NCBI RefSeq assembly: GCF_009711095.1
Contig: NZ_WMJZ01000012.1
Span: forward strand, 1-64,000
Direction of reading: 5' to 3'
From: Intestinirhabdus alba
GTDB lineage: Bacteria > Pseudomonadota > Gammaproteobacteria > Enterobacterales > Enterobacteriaceae
DNA length: 64,000 nucleotides
Shown: piece by piece, positions 29,018-38,782 of the stretch
Position numbering within the stretch: position 1 is the stretch's first letter
How the letters are laid out: each line of letters starts with the position of its first letter
Notes under the pieces: generated by a model
The model's database searches: none
The model's input: only the letters and a program-made list of their open reading frames with translations
Told to the model about the DNA's origin: nothing
Position numbers and translations under genes: made by a program

Positions 29018-30715
29018 TCACGCCCGGTCATTCGACGCCGCCTCTTCCAGGGGCGGGGCGACAGGCTGGTCGCTGCTCTCTCCCGACTTCAGCGGCCCGG
29101 TCAGCGCCGACAGCGAACCGCCGGAAAGTCCAATTTCATTCAGCAACGAGTCGATCAGCGGTGCCTGAGTGCGGTAAGAGAGCGCCGCAGAGAGCGCCTG
29201 CTCCGCGAGATTACCGCCGCTCGCGCCGGCGGCGGCAACGTCACCACCTGCGCCACTGCGGTTCAGGCCGTCAACCTGAAAGATTTTGATGCCGTCGATA
29301 GACTTCATCGGCTCAACGGATTTTTCTATCACCGCAGGCAGGGTCTGCAGCAGCGCCAGCTTGAATTTGAGGCTGGTCTGCCGATCGGAGAGTACGTTAA
29401 TCGCATCGTTAAGCGCGCGCTGCGCTTCGGCTTCCGCCAGCCCTTTTTTACGTGTGGCCTCCGCCAGTTCGACGATAGCGGCCGCCTGCATCTCCGCCGC
29501 CTCCTTTTCGGCTTTCGCCCGCACGGTCAGCTCTACCGCCTGCGTTTCTGCATCCTGAGCGGCGGCGATCAGCGCAACCTGTTTGGCGCGATCCGCTTCC
29601 GCCGTCTGGCGGGTCGTTTCGACGTTCTGCTGAGCGCGAACCGCTTCGGCCAGCGCATCGTTAGCGCGCGCTTCCGCCTGGGACTGCTGTTCGGACTTGG
29701 CGGCAATGGCAATGGACTTGGTCTGGTTGGCGATTTCCGTCACCTGCTGCTGTTCGATCTCTTTAATCCGTACTTCGCGCTCGGCTTCGACCTTACGGGT
29801 ACGAACCGCCTGCTCACGTTCAATTTCACTCTCCTGAATCTGCCGCTCTGCGAGAATACGGGTTTGCTCTGCCTCACGGTGGCGCTCGGCCTCAAAGGCG
29901 GCGATTTTCGCGTTCTGCTCGGCGGTGCGGGTTTTCACCTGCTGCTCCTGCTCAAGCGACATAAAGGCTTCCTGCTGCTCGATTTCCAGCTTGCGCGACA
30001 GGGCGTCGCGGTTCTTCTCACGTACCGCAACCTCCACGTCCTGCTCAACTTCGTTACGCTCGCGGCGACGGCGCTCCGTCTCCTGGGTCAGCTTGGTGAG
30101 ACCTTCGGCGTCAAAGGCGTTGTTGGGGTTAAAATGCTCTTTGGAGGTCTGGTTAAAGTTGGTTAACGAGACGCTTTCCAGCTCCAGGCCGTTCTTGGAG
30201 AGGTCTTCTGCTACGGTATTCTGCACGCCCTGAACGAAGTTTTCGCGGGTGTCCTGCAGTTCGTGCATGGTCATTTGAGCGGCGGTGGCGCGCAGGGCAT
30301 CAACAAACTTATCTTCCACCAGCATGCGTAAATCTTCCGGCGACAGCGTACGCTGCCCCAGCGTCTGGGCGGCGGTGGCGATCCCCTCGACGGACGGTTT
30401 TACCCGCACGAAGAAGGCGACAACCACGTCAACGCGCATACGATCTTTGGTGATCAGGCTGTCGGCAGTGGAGCGGCTGACCTCCAGCTTAAGGGTATTC
30501 ATATTAATAGGAATAATTTCGTGGAAGATGGGCATCACGATTGCGCCGCCGCTCATTACCACTTTTAGCCCACCGAGGCCGGTACGCACGAATGCCTGTT
30601 CTGCGGAGGCCCGACGATAAAGCCGGGCGAAAATAATGCCGACGATAAATATAACGATGACCGCAACCAGCGCGGTAAACATCCATGAGGGTAAAAAACC
30701 AAAAACATCATCCAT
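29018..30715 (-). CDS. yqiK: Flotillin-like inner membrane protein YqiK
   Basis: 565 residues (E. coli 553). One N-terminal membrane segment (residues about 10-33), an SPFH/band 7 domain (about 45-230), then a long Glu/Ala/Arg/Gln coiled coil (about 230-460) and a flexible Gly/Ser/Pro tail. Flotillin-like proteins scaffold membrane microdomains; the exact role of YqiK is not settled. It follows yqiJ by 30 bases, and the YqiJ-YqiK pair is a typical NfeD-flotillin operon. A 412-residue opposite-strand frame is a shadow of the coiled coil. Confidence 0.93.
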   Translation of the reverse strand: MDDVFGFLPSWMFTALVAVIVIFIVGIIFARLYRRASAEQAFVRTGLGGLKVVMSGGAIVMPIFHEIIPINMNTLKLEVSRSTADSLITKDRMRVDVVVAFFVRVKPSVEGIATAAQTLGQRTLSPEDLRMLVEDKFVDALRATAAQMTMHELQDTRENFVQGVQNTVAEDLSKNGLELESVSLTNFNQTSKEHFNPNNAFDAEGLTKLTQETERRRRERNEVEQDVEVAVREKNRDALSRKLEIEQQEAFMSLEQEQQVKTRTAEQNAKIAAFEAERHREAEQTRILAERQIQESEIEREQAVRTRKVEAEREVRIKEIEQQQVTEIANQTKSIAIAAKSEQQSQAEARANDALAEAVRAQQNVETTRQTAEADRAKQVALIAAAQDAETQAVELTVRAKAEKEAAEMQAAAIVELAEATRKKGLAEAEAQRALNDAINVLSDRQTSLKFKLALLQTLPAVIEKSVEPMKSIDGIKIFQVDGLNRSGAGGDVAAAGASGGNLAEQALSAALSYRTQAPLIDSLLNEIGLSGGSLSALTGPLKSGESSDQPVAPPLEEAASNDRA

Positions 30716-30745
30716 TGTATGGGTCCCTATTGCGTAATAATAAAT

Positions 30746-31375
30746 TTATAAAATATTCGGCCACGGGTTGAGTTCGGCTAAATAGCGCGTTGCGGAGAGC
30801 CGGCAGATAATCAGCACTTTGTCATCCTTTTTAAATGCCTTACCGGCCTCAGGTTCCAGCAGCAAATAGTGGATCTGGCCAAATTTATCGGTAAATTTCC
30901 CTTCACAGGGCGTGCCGGAAACCGCCGAGTGCCCGGTGACGATCGCCATCCGGCCAATAAACTCATCCTCGCCGATGGCGGTGGAGCTATCTACCGGCAG
31001 CCAGGGCGCAATGGCTTTACCGGTGTAATGCACCGCGAAAACAGAAAGAATAACGCTGACCGGCGCGAGCAGCAGATTACTGAGCGGGGCCTGCCAGAAC
31101 GTGACCCAGACGTGCTGCGCCAGGATGCCGAACAGGCCGAACCAGCCGGCCAGCAGGCAGAGGACGATCAGGGCCGGTATGCGCCCGATGTGCAAATAGT
31201 GCAGCGCCTGGCCAATATTGCCAGAGTGCAGAGCGTCGTAGCCTTCAAGATGGGCATCCAGAGCGCCGGAAAGTAAGTGCCCGCAGACCAGTGAAATAAT
31301 CTCCACTATACCGATAAGCAGGACAAAGGAAAGGGCGAACAGATAGGGGTTATTATAATCTGCAAACAGAACCAT
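30746..31375 (-). CDS. yqiJ: Inner membrane NfeD/OB-fold partner of YqiK
   Basis: 209 residues from the ATG at 31375, which has a GGAGG site 7 bases upstream and gives the E. coli N-terminus ([13 protein letters not shown]). An upstream in-frame extension of 31 codons is rejected. Three or so membrane segments (about 12-35, 70-90, 100-125) precede a C-terminal OB-fold (about 145-209) ending [13 protein letters not shown]. First gene of yqiJ-yqiK. The 288-bp gap upstream is AT-rich in its first half, presumably the promoter, and has no gene. Confidence 0.93.
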   Translation of the reverse strand: MVLFADYNNPYLFALSFVLLIGIVEIISLVCGHLLSGALDAHLEGYDALHSGNIGQALHYLHIGRIPALIVLCLLAGWFGLFGILAQHVWVTFWQAPLSNLLLAPVSVILSVFAVHYTGKAIAPWLPVDSSTAIGEDEFIGRMAIVTGHSAVSGTPCEGKFTDKFGQIHYLLLEPEAGKAFKKDDKVLIICRLSATRYLAELNPWPNIL

Positions 31376-31663
31376 GCATACTTCCTCCGAAATCGGTATC
31401 TCTGTGAATAACGAAAGAATGTGAAACGGCGTTGACACAAAAGCCACAATAACATGTGTTGTCGCCATCGTTAAAACGAAAAAAATATTTTTGCTGTGAT
31501 ATTTGCGAGGTATATGTATTTGTGGTTCTTATTTGGTGTTTTTATTAATAAGCGCGGGATATCCGGGGGGAAAGGATAATCAGGCCGGACTGTTTCCAGG
31601 GCGCGGCAGGCGAAGGCCGACCCTGGGCAATATGCAATAGCGGGCCTTACGGCCCGTTATCTT

Positions 31664-31960
31664 TTACTCCTGCGGATCGACCGGCGGAATGGCGGGGGCG
31701 GGTTTGACTTCGGCAGGCGTTTCACGCGCCTCCAGTTCGCTGAGGCGCTGTTCGAGCAGCGCCAGCTTTTCGCGGGTGCGGAGCAGAACCTGGGTCTGGA
31801 CATCGAATTCCTCACGGCTCACCAGGTCGAGACGTGTCAGCTGTGACTGCAGCGTCTGACGGATCTTCTTCTCGACGTCTTCCCCGAACTCCCGGATCCC
31901 TTTCGGCATCGACTCGTGAATCTGACGAGCGATCTGCTCAATTTTTTTCGGGTCAATCAT
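31664..31960 (-). CDS. ubiK: Ubiquinone biosynthesis accessory factor UbiK
   Basis: 98 residues from ATG 31960 (E. coli YqiC/UbiK 96), starting [13 protein letters not shown]. It is a BMFP-family amphipathic N-terminal helix plus a C-terminal coiled coil (about 50-78) that trimerises; it interacts with UbiJ and helps aerobic ubiquinone synthesis. The Pro-rich tail ([12 protein letters not shown]) differs from E. coli, as is usual. Divergent from ribB. Confidence 0.95.
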   Translation of the reverse strand: MIDPKKIEQIARQIHESMPKGIREFGEDVEKKIRQTLQSQLTRLDLVSREEFDVQTQVLLRTREKLALLEQRLSELEARETPAEVKPAPAIPPVDPQE

Positions 31961-32096
31961 AGTAGTTTCCCTGAACTGGTAAGTATTAGCTCTACATTGT
32001 AGTGCCATATCCGGGAGTCATAAACCAGAATAGTGTGAACTTCATCCGGGTAAAGGCGTTGATGGGGGCGATCAATAGCGTTATAGTTACCACGCT

Positions 32097-32243
32097 TATT
32101 CTCAGGGCGGGGCGAAATTCCCCACCGGCGGTAAATCAACTCAGGTTGAAAGCCCGCGAGCGCTTTGGGCACCTGCCCAAAGGACAGCAGATCCGGTGTA
32201 ATTCCGGGGCCGACGGTTAGAGTCCGGATGGGAGAGAGTAACG
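32097..32243 (+). promoter_or_regulatory. FMN (RFN) riboswitch in the ribB leader
   Basis: The leader carries the RFN-element blocks in order: TTCTCAGGGCGGGG, CCCCACCGGCGGTAAAT, AGCCCGCGAGCGC, the hairpin TTTGGGC/GCCCAAA, CAGATCCGGTG, and CCGACGGTTAGAGTCCGGATG followed by GAGAGTAACG. It is the sroG-type element of E. coli; FMN binding lowers ribB expression. A 105-base expression platform separates it from the ATG. Confidence 0.95.
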
Positions 32244-32348
32244 ATCCAGCCGGGCACGGACCCGCTCACGTTATTTTTTTGCCGCTTGTCGGCACTCCTA
32301 AGACTGCCCTGATTCTGGTAACCATAAATTTAGTGAGGTTTTTTTACC

Positions 32349-33002
32349 ATGAATCAGACGCTACTTACCGCTTTTGGTGCGCCTTTTGAACGTGTTGAAC
32401 ATGCCCTGACCGCGCTGCGCGAAGGTCGTGGCGTAATGGTGCTGGACGATGAAGATCGCGAGAACGAAGGCGATATGATTTTTCCGGCGGAAACCATGAC
32501 CGTTGAACAGATGGCCTTAACTATCCGCCACGGCAGCGGCATTGTTTGCCTGTGCCTTACCGAAGATCGCCGCCAGCAGCTCGACCTGCCGATGATGGTG
32601 GAAAATAATACCAGCGCCTACGGCACCGGTTTTACCGTGACCATCGAAGCGGCGGAAGGCGTGACGACCGGCGTATCCGCCGCTGACCGTCTTACCACCG
32701 TTCGTGCGGCGATCGCCGACGGCGCGAAGCCCTCCGATCTTAACCGCCCCGGACACGTTTTCCCGCTGCGGGCGCAGCCGGGCGGCGTTCTGACCCGCGG
32801 CGGCCATACCGAAGCCACTATCGACCTGATGACGCTGGCCGGGTTCAAACCCGCAGGCGTACTGTGCGAACTGACCAACGATGACGGCTCCATGGCCCGC
32901 ACGGCGGAGTGCATCGAGTTTGCCCGCCAGCACAATATGGCGGTCGTCACCATTGAAGATCTGGTGACTTATCGGCAGGCGCACGAGCGTAAGGCAGGCT
33001 AA
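32349..33002 (+). CDS. ribB: 3,4-dihydroxy-2-butanone-4-phosphate synthase
   Basis: 217 residues, as in E. coli. It converts ribulose 5-phosphate to the four-carbon unit of riboflavin. The acidic metal loop [16 protein letters not shown] lies near residue 33, with [24 protein letters not shown] near 135-158. It is stand-alone (no GTP cyclohydrolase II domain). Controlled by the FMN riboswitch upstream; a strong terminator follows. Confidence 0.97.
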   Translation: MNQTLLTAFGAPFERVEHALTALREGRGVMVLDDEDRENEGDMIFPAETMTVEQMALTIRHGSGIVCLCLTEDRRQQLDLPMMVENNTSAYGTGFTVTIEAAEGVTTGVSAADRLTTVRAAIADGAKPSDLNRPGHVFPLRAQPGGVLTRGGHTEATIDLMTLAGFKPAGVLCELTNDDGSMARTAECIEFARQHNMAVVTIEDLVTYRQAHERKAG

Positions 33003-33012
33003 CGGCGCGACG

Positions 33013-33049
33013 AAAAAAACCGAAGCCGGAATTCCGGCTTCGGTTTTTT
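33013..33049. terminator. Bidirectional terminator between ribB and dsbI
   Basis: A perfect palindrome centred on GGAATTCC, AACCGAAGCCGG on the left and its complement on the right, flanked by A and T runs on both sides, so it ends both convergent transcripts. Confidence 0.93.
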
Positions 33050-33061
33050 GTCACGTGCGGA

Positions 33062-33739
33062 TTATCCGGCTCTGGTGAGTTTAAGGAGCCAGGCTGCGCT
33101 CATTACGATCAGCAGGATAAAGCACAGGCCAAAGGCCAACAGACACGCCTGCGCCATATTCATAACGTGCCATGGCGGGATCAGATACCAGCCTTCAGAC
33201 TGCTGGTAGAGATCCACGAACCACTGCTGTACGCTGCTGAGATTCACGCCGGCAGGCACGACGGGGGCGTCGTAGCCGCAGTCTCCCGTCGGTTTAAACC
33301 ACTCTGGTGCCCACTCCGCCAGCGGCAGGCCGAACGGAAAGGTTGGGTCGGTGGAGCACCCCTGCACGCCAAAAAGCGCCTCCGGGTCCGGATTATGCAC
33401 TGCAAAATGAATACTATTTAACTTTACCGAGTACATTATGCCGGTAATGCTGCCATAAAAAGCTGCAATGCAGCCAATCAGCTTCAATATGACATTTTTA
33501 GGGTTGATGGCCGCAATCACGCCTCCAGCTACCATTACAAACATGGCAAAGCGAATGTAAACGCACTGTTCACAGGGTGCCATATAGAGGTAGATCTGGA
33601 AAAAAGAGTGCGCCAGGATGATAAGTCCCCCCATCGCTATCGCCATCAGAAGCCACAGGAAACGCCGCTCCTGCCACCTCACCAGCGTATCTACCGGCGA
33701 CGTGCGTAAATCTCTCCATAATCCTTTTAGCAAAGCCAT
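33062..33739 (-). CDS. dsbI: DsbB-like quinone-linked oxidoreductase DsbI
   Basis: 225 residues from ATG 33739; the upstream extension overlaps dsbL and is not family sequence. Four membrane segments. The first periplasmic loop has CEQC (Cys56/Cys59) and the second has the pair in [10 protein letters not shown] and TGDCGYD, the two redox pairs of DsbB-type proteins. DsbI re-oxidises DsbL and passes electrons to quinone. It lies 13 bases after dsbL. Confidence 0.94.
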   Translation of the reverse strand: MALLKGLWRDLRTSPVDTLVRWQERRFLWLLMAIAMGGLIILAHSFFQIYLYMAPCEQCVYIRFAMFVMVAGGVIAAINPKNVILKLIGCIAAFYGSITGIMYSVKLNSIHFAVHNPDPEALFGVQGCSTDPTFPFGLPLAEWAPEWFKPTGDCGYDAPVVPAGVNLSSVQQWFVDLYQQSEGWYLIPPWHVMNMAQACLLAFGLCFILLIVMSAAWLLKLTRAG

Positions 33740-33752
33740 ACGCTTTTCCCGT

Positions 33753-34421
33753 TTATTTGGCCGCCAGTTCTCTGACAAGCTCGGCCATGGAGTCGATAGA
33801 TTTAATGTTTTTGGTGTAGATCAGGTATTTGCCGTTGACCACGTAGGCCGGAACGCCCTGGATTTTGGCCACCTCGTAGGCCGCCTTCCATTTTTCCAGC
33901 GTTTCCTGAACGGCGGGATCGTTCAGGGCCGCTTCAAAGTCGGCCTGGCTTACACCGGCAGCATCCAGCCCCGTTTTGATAAAGGACGCAGGATCTTTGC
34001 CGTCAGACCAGCGTTCTTTCTTATCGTGATAAGCAGTGTAGTAAGCAAACTTAGCCTTTTTGAACTGAGAATTATCATCGAACAGGGAAATACCCGCCGC
34101 CCTGTCTCTGGCGAGCATGACGGCAAATACTTCGCTGCCCTGCTTGCCATATTTACCTTTTGTTTCCAGATGGAAAGGCGTGAAAGCAACCACGTCTTTT
34201 ACCTTTTCGGAAACCGGCCCGGTGACGGCCTTATCATATTTGTAGCAGAACGGGCAGTCATAGCTGAATATTTTAATCAGGGTCTTATCCGCATCAGGAA
34301 TGGGTTTTTCCAGCTCCATATAGTCCGTTCCTTCGGTAAATGCTGAGGCCGAAAAGGAAAAGGCAAGCGCCGCGGTTAATATGAGGCTTCTGGGAAGTGA
34401 AGCAAGCCATTTAACAGACAT
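33753..34421 (-). CDS. dsbL: Thiol:disulfide oxidoreductase DsbL
   Basis: 222 residues, a DsbA-like thioredoxin fold with a cleaved signal peptide (about residues 1-27) and CPFC at 56-59. DsbA usually has CPHC; CPFC is the DsbL signature and goes with a very oxidising potential. Its main client is AssT, encoded just upstream (31-base gap). Confidence 0.95.
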   Translation of the reverse strand: MSVKWLASLPRSLILTAALAFSFSASAFTEGTDYMELEKPIPDADKTLIKIFSYDCPFCYKYDKAVTGPVSEKVKDVVAFTPFHLETKGKYGKQGSEVFAVMLARDRAAGISLFDDNSQFKKAKFAYYTAYHDKKERWSDGKDPASFIKTGLDAAGVSQADFEAALNDPAVQETLEKWKAAYEVAKIQGVPAYVVNGKYLIYTKNIKSIDSMAELVRELAAK

Positions 34422-34452
34422 AGTTTTTCCTTAGCATAAAAATGCAAACGTA

Positions 34453-36249
34453 TTATTTAAACATCTGCTGCGGCTGAAGTAGCAGAGCGCGATAGTGGGG
34501 CTGATTCGGTTTATCGGACAAGACGTCGATTTCAACTTTGACTTCTTTGGTTTTATAATCAATTTCATTGATTTTGCCGACGGTGGACTCACCAACATTG
34601 AACAAATTAATGGAACCGCTAAAGCCAAACATGGTGTTGCGATCTTTTTGATATTCGATAACTGACGTAATCGGGCTATAAAAGTCGTAGCCGCGCTCTT
34701 TGCCATACTCCCACAGCTGCTGGACCGTGCCTTTCTTCTCATCAATTTTATATTCAACAAAGCGTGAATATTTCATTGTGGGAAGGGCAGGTTGTTCAAG
34801 GCCGCGACCATCGCCGTTGTCAAAGACGGTCAGTGTCCCCTTGCTGGAGAGCCAGGCGGTATGTTGGGTCCAGGGGAAATCGAAATCCGTGCTCTCGCAG
34901 CGGCCGTTTTCATCGCAGTTCAGCGGCTTGCCCTTACCGTCTACCGGCTTAAGCACCTTGCCCGCCAGCCGCTCGTTCCAGCCTTTGGATGGGGAAAGAA
35001 TCCATTTTACCTGCTTGTCGCGGCCAATCTTCATAATTCCCTGATGGCGTAAAGAGACGATGATTGAATCATCCGAGGCGTCATAGTCAATGGCATTGAC
35101 GTGCGCCCAGTTGCGTCCGGCACCCACGCCCAGCGCATCGCCATAGGGCGTATCCGGCTCCAGCTTAGCCTGCTGCCCGGCGTGTTCAAGATCAACGTTT
35201 ACGCATACCGCTCCCGCATCAAGCGCGCCGAGCAGCGCGTCGCGCATCGGGTCGAGGATCTTTGTCAGATCCCAGACGTCAATCACGCGACCAGACTTAT
35301 CAACCTCAATGATCTGATCGCGAATGGTATGCACATGCAGGCCGTCCTCTTTGCGATAGTTACGTTTGCCGACGCGGAGCAGCACCGTGCCGTTAACGGT
35401 TTCAAGCGATTCGTGAGAGGCGTCCATAAAGCCGCGCGGTAGTTTATGATCGGCCAGAATCTGCCCCATCAGGTCGAATTCATACCAGTGTTGCCCCTGA
35501 ACGGCGGTAAAGGTTCCGCGAGGCGTTTCGCGGATGCCCATCAGGTAACCACGCTTATTGATGTCGATATCATGGCCGTCGTAAAAGGCTTTTTGATCCA
35601 GCCACCAGCGGTATTCGCCTTCGGTATCCACCACAAAGGTGAAGGGAGCAATGTCAAAGGGCAACGCACCTCCGGCAGGACCGGCGTCGAGGATAGCGGC
35701 ATTTTTATCTTTTTCACCGTGCCAGTGAAATTGTGCGCCCTGAGGAATAAAAGTATGGGTATTAACGAGATAAAGCCGATCTTCAAAACCGGGAGCCACT
35801 TTTATCACCCGGGTTTTTTGAAGGTCGGAGAAGGAGCGGTTATCAATATAACGATTAACAATGGCGGAGGTTTGCACCACGTAATCGTCTTTCATTGCGT
35901 TACCGTTTTCTTTATATTCAATCGTAACTTTATTGGCAAACTTTTGATAAAGACCGAATATAGGGACACCGTCGTGATTTTTTAACGTCTGCTCGCCAAC
36001 GGAATATGTTACAGGAACGCCTTTTTTGCCTTTACCATGTACGGTAACCTTTACGTCAGTAATCGTATGGCTGTCCAGCTCCACAAGCGCCGTCAGCGGG
36101 GCATTGCCGTAAGGGTCAACCACCACGGCACCTAATTTTCCTGCGGGCGGGGCGGGCTGGTAGCCGGCCGCTGACAGGTTTGTTGCAGTGAGACCCCACG
36201 CCAGCGCGATCGCACCGGTAAGAAACGTTTTTCGGTATTGATTAAACAT
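34453..36249 (-). CDS. assT: Periplasmic arylsulfate sulfotransferase
   Basis: 598 residues, as in uropathogenic E. coli. Signal peptide about 1-27 (cut after NLSA). It transfers sulfate between phenolic compounds without PAPS, through a sulfohistidine intermediate. The His/Arg blocks RNWAHVNAIDYD, SLRHQGIMKIG and PWTQHTAWLSS agree with the catalytic sites. The disulfide formed by DsbL is visible as C-X5-C (NCDENGRC). First gene of assT-dsbL-dsbI, with an AAGGAG site. Confidence 0.95.
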   Translation of the reverse strand: MFNQYRKTFLTGAIALAWGLTATNLSAAGYQPAPPAGKLGAVVVDPYGNAPLTALVELDSHTITDVKVTVHGKGKKGVPVTYSVGEQTLKNHDGVPIFGLYQKFANKVTIEYKENGNAMKDDYVVQTSAIVNRYIDNRSFSDLQKTRVIKVAPGFEDRLYLVNTHTFIPQGAQFHWHGEKDKNAAILDAGPAGGALPFDIAPFTFVVDTEGEYRWWLDQKAFYDGHDIDINKRGYLMGIRETPRGTFTAVQGQHWYEFDLMGQILADHKLPRGFMDASHESLETVNGTVLLRVGKRNYRKEDGLHVHTIRDQIIEVDKSGRVIDVWDLTKILDPMRDALLGALDAGAVCVNVDLEHAGQQAKLEPDTPYGDALGVGAGRNWAHVNAIDYDASDDSIIVSLRHQGIMKIGRDKQVKWILSPSKGWNERLAGKVLKPVDGKGKPLNCDENGRCESTDFDFPWTQHTAWLSSKGTLTVFDNGDGRGLEQPALPTMKYSRFVEYKIDEKKGTVQQLWEYGKERGYDFYSPITSVIEYQKDRNTMFGFSGSINLFNVGESTVGKINEIDYKTKEVKVEIDVLSDKPNQPHYRALLLQPQQMFK

Positions 36250-36278
36250 AGATATATCTCCTTATATAATACGTTGTA

Positions 36279-36412
36279 TATACCCGTCATACTTCAGGTT
36301 GCATGTGCGTTGGCTTTATTCGGCTCAGGGCCTCACCCCTTCGGGGCCAGCCCTGGGGCTGTTCAAAGCGCACTGCGTTTTGTCCTGCAACTCGAATTAT
36401 TTAGGGTGTATA
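36279..36412. repeat. ERIC-type repeat upstream of assT
   Basis: 134 bp. The left end TATACCCGTCATACTTCAGG and the right end CAACTCGAATTATTTAGGG are typical ERIC termini; the inside has CCTCACCCC/GGGG and CAGCCCTGGGGCTG palindromes. It begins 29 bp upstream of the assT ATG, so the assT promoter lies inside or beyond it. The rest of the 36250-36782 gap is AT-rich, with no gene seen. Confidence 0.8.
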
Positions 36413-36782
36413 ATAATGATCAATATATTATGCTGAACGATTTAGCGCGCGATAATTAGAAGTGCGAGTAAATCTTTCCTGGAGAAGAGTTATTATTGTT
36501 ATGGCTTAAATATACTTTTTATGAATGTTTTTTTACCCTTTTTGTGTGTTGATAGTAGGGGCCTGTATTATCGCGGTAAATAATAAAAGACTGGTAATGT
36601 GATCTTATCGACAATGTTTTATTGTTGCTAATGAAATGCTATTTAGCCGCTGGGTCGTCATTTTATATGATCAAAATCATACTCTTGTTTCTGTATTATG
36701 CGAATATATGCCAATACCTAAAAATGGGTATGTGAATTTTTAACACTGTATGTTCGGAGTTGTTAAATATTAAGGGTAAATA

Positions 36783-36959
36783 ATGTTTATTGCCTGGTAC
36801 TGGATTGTATTAGTGGCGCTTGTCGTCGTGGGGTATATTGGCCATATGAAACGTTATTGCCGGGCGTTCCGGCAGGACCGGGATGCGCTGATGGAGGCGC
36901 GTAAGAAGCTGTTTAACCACGACGACGGTAATGACGATGCGGTCCGGGAGGGGAAATAA
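36783..36959 (+). CDS. Small membrane protein, 58 residues
   Basis: ATG at 36783 behind AAGGG (7-base gap), TAA at 36957. Residues 1-20 form one hydrophobic helix (FIAWYWIVLVALVVVGYIG); the rest is charged, with HMKRYCRAFRQDRDALMEAR. Similar short proteins with an RYCRAFRQDRDAL-like motif occur in enterobacteria as unnamed small membrane proteins, from memory. No function is known. It is convergent with zupT (15-bp gap). The ribosome-binding site and the coding-like C-terminal part support a real gene. Confidence 0.75.
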   Translation: MFIAWYWIVLVALVVVGYIGHMKRYCRAFRQDRDALMEARKKLFNHDDGNDDAVREGK

Positions 36960-36974
36960 CCTCTGCGGTGACGT

Positions 36975-37748
36975 TTAGCCAATCCCCGTAGACTGTAGCG
37001 CCACAAGGCTTAATCCCATTACCGACATGCCGCACAGTACGCCGTAGCTGGGGTTGTTGTTGGGATCGATCTCTTTTGCCAGCGGCATCAGTTCATCGAC
37101 GGAAAGTGCTACCATAACGCCGGCAACCGCAGCCATAATAGCCGCCATCATTATCGGTGAAATCAGGCTGCCAAGAATAAGCCACGCCAGCACGCCGCCG
37201 AGGATTTCCGCCAGGCCCGAGAGACCAGCCCAGAAGATTGCCGTTCGTTTTGAACCCGTCGCCGCATATACCGGCCCGGCGACAGCTAACCCTTCCGGAA
37301 TGTTGTGCAGGGCTACCGCCAGGGCGATACCGAAGCCCAGTTCAAGGTTACCGCTGGCGGTGACGTAGGTGGCGATCCCTTCCGGGAAGTTGTGCAGGCT
37401 GATGCCAAGAGCCAGTAATATCGCGGTACGCTTGATGGATCCGGGAAGCGGGTGCGCTGTTTTTTGCATCAGATCCTGCGGGTGGGCGTGAGGCAGCATG
37501 CGGTCCAGGCCAAAATAGCCCAACAGACCAATAATAAACATTCCGTAGCCCAGCATCGGCGACATGCCTTTCGTCGCCAGGGCTGCGGGCAGCATCTCCA
37601 TCAGGGAGATCAGCAGCATAATACCGGCAGCAAATCCCAGTGAGAACGCCAGCAGGCGGTTAGAGGGCTTTTGCCCCAGCACGCCCAGAAAGGCACCAAT
37701 AAACGTGGCGGCACCCGCCAGCAAGGTCAGAATCAACGGTACTGACAT
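36975..37748 (-). CDS. zupT: ZIP-family divalent metal importer ZupT
   Basis: 257 residues from ATG 37748 (AAGGAG 7 bases upstream), the E. coli length. Eight membrane segments. The metal motifs HNFPEG and HNIPEG in the fourth and fifth core helices are present, as is a His-containing loop ([10 protein letters not shown]). It takes up zinc and other divalent metals. Confidence 0.96.
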   Translation of the reverse strand: MSVPLILTLLAGAATFIGAFLGVLGQKPSNRLLAFSLGFAAGIMLLISLMEMLPAALATKGMSPMLGYGMFIIGLLGYFGLDRMLPHAHPQDLMQKTAHPLPGSIKRTAILLALGISLHNFPEGIATYVTASGNLELGFGIALAVALHNIPEGLAVAGPVYAATGSKRTAIFWAGLSGLAEILGGVLAWLILGSLISPIMMAAIMAAVAGVMVALSVDELMPLAKEIDPNNNPSYGVLCGMSVMGLSLVALQSTGIG

Positions 37749-37862
37749 CAACGACTCCTTATAGCGACTGCCCGGACCTGACATCAAAATAACTGACGAT
37801 CTTCGTCACGATTATCTGAGTTCTTCCGTCACTGAAAGCGCGTATTGTGGGGGTAATAAACC

Positions 37863-37902
37863 AGGCTGTGTCCTTTAACCGGGCGTGGCGTCGACACAGC
37901 CT
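37863..37902. repeat. Short inverted-repeat element, deleted copy
   Basis: 40 bp with terminal arms AGGCTGTGTC/GACACAGCCT. It aligns with the reverse complement of 53930-53990 over 33 bases at one end and 7 at the other, lacking exactly 21 bp between two GAC repeats. It ends 23 bp before the ygiD ATG. Confidence 0.75.
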
Positions 37903-37925
37903 ATTACCTCAGTAAGGATATCATC

Positions 37926-38714
37926 ATGTCTTCAATGCGTATGCCAGCACTGTTTTTAGGACACGGCAGCCCGATGAACGCTCTGGAAGATAACCGTTAC
38001 ACCCGCGCCTGGCGAGGGCTGGCGGAATCGCTGCCGCGGCCACGGGCGATAGTGGTGATTTCAGCCCACTGGTACATTCGCGGAACGGGAGTAACCGCCA
38101 TGGCGGCACCGAAAACGCTTCACGACTTTAGCGGCTTCCCCCAGGCTTTGTATGATATGCACTATCCGGCACCCGGTTCGCCTGAGCTGGCGCAGCGGTT
38201 AGTCGAGCTGCTCTCGCCGGTTCCGGTCACGCAGGATAAAGAGGCCTGGGGCTTTGACCACGGAACGTGGGGCGTGCTGAGCAAGATGTATCCCGATGCC
38301 GATATTCCGGTGGTTCAGCTCAGCATCGACAGCACCCGCCCGGCCGCCTGGCATTTTGATATTGGGCGCAGGCTGGCGGCGCTGCGCGATGAGGGCATTA
38401 TGCTGCTGGCCAGCGGCAACGCGGTGCATAACCTGCGTACGGTGCGCTGGCAGGGCGACGCTGCGCCCTGGCCGTGGGCCGTATCGTTTAATGATTTTGT
38501 GAAGTCTAACCTGATCTGGCGGGGGCCGACCGCGCAACATCCGCTGGTGAATTACCTTAGCCATGAGAGCGGCTCTCTGTCGCATCCGACGCCGGAACAC
38601 TTCTTGCCGCTGCTCTATATTATCGGCGCGTGGGATGGCGAGGAGCCGGTGACCGTTCCGCTGGACGGAATAGTATTAGGTAGCCTGAGCATGCTGTCGG
38701 TGCAGGTAGGGTAA
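37926..38714 (+). CDS. ygiD: Extradiol 4,5-DOPA dioxygenase-like protein
   Basis: 262 residues starting MSSMRMPALFLGHGSP. It is a class III ring-opening dioxygenase of the LigB fold. Conserved metal-site blocks: LGHGSPMNAL (His13), ISAHWY (near 46), FDHGTWG (near 118) and NAVHNLR (near 172). E. coli YgiD cleaves L-DOPA to betalamic acid in vitro; the natural substrate is unknown. An AAGGA site precedes the ATG. Convergent with ygiC. Confidence 0.93.
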   Translation: MSSMRMPALFLGHGSPMNALEDNRYTRAWRGLAESLPRPRAIVVISAHWYIRGTGVTAMAAPKTLHDFSGFPQALYDMHYPAPGSPELAQRLVELLSPVPVTQDKEAWGFDHGTWGVLSKMYPDADIPVVQLSIDSTRPAAWHFDIGRRLAALRDEGIMLLASGNAVHNLRTVRWQGDAAPWPWAVSFNDFVKSNLIWRGPTAQHPLVNYLSHESGSLSHPTPEHFLPLLYIIGAWDGEEPVTVPLDGIVLGSLSMLSVQVG

Positions 38715-38748
38715 CCGCGCCCTGTGGATATCGCCTGGCGTTTTATCG

Positions 38749-38774
38749 GCCCGACAGGCGGAGCGCCGTCGGGC
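38749..38774. repeat. REP-like palindrome between ygiD and ygiC
   Basis: GCCCGAC/GTCGGGC arms with an inner GGCG/CGCC pair, between two convergent stop codons. Confidence 0.6.
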
Positions 38775-38782
38775 ATGATGCT

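Noticed and set aside
28928-30166. 412-codon open frame on the plus strand across yqiK
   Set aside because: It mirrors the coiled-coil repeats of yqiK; the yqiK reading has band 7 and membrane features, this one has none.
31376-31663. A glgS-like or other short gene between ubiK and yqiJ
   Set aside because: E. coli has glgS nearby, but no frame here gives a GlgS-like product; only AT-rich promoter sequence and a short GCGGGCC/GGCCCGT hairpin are seen.
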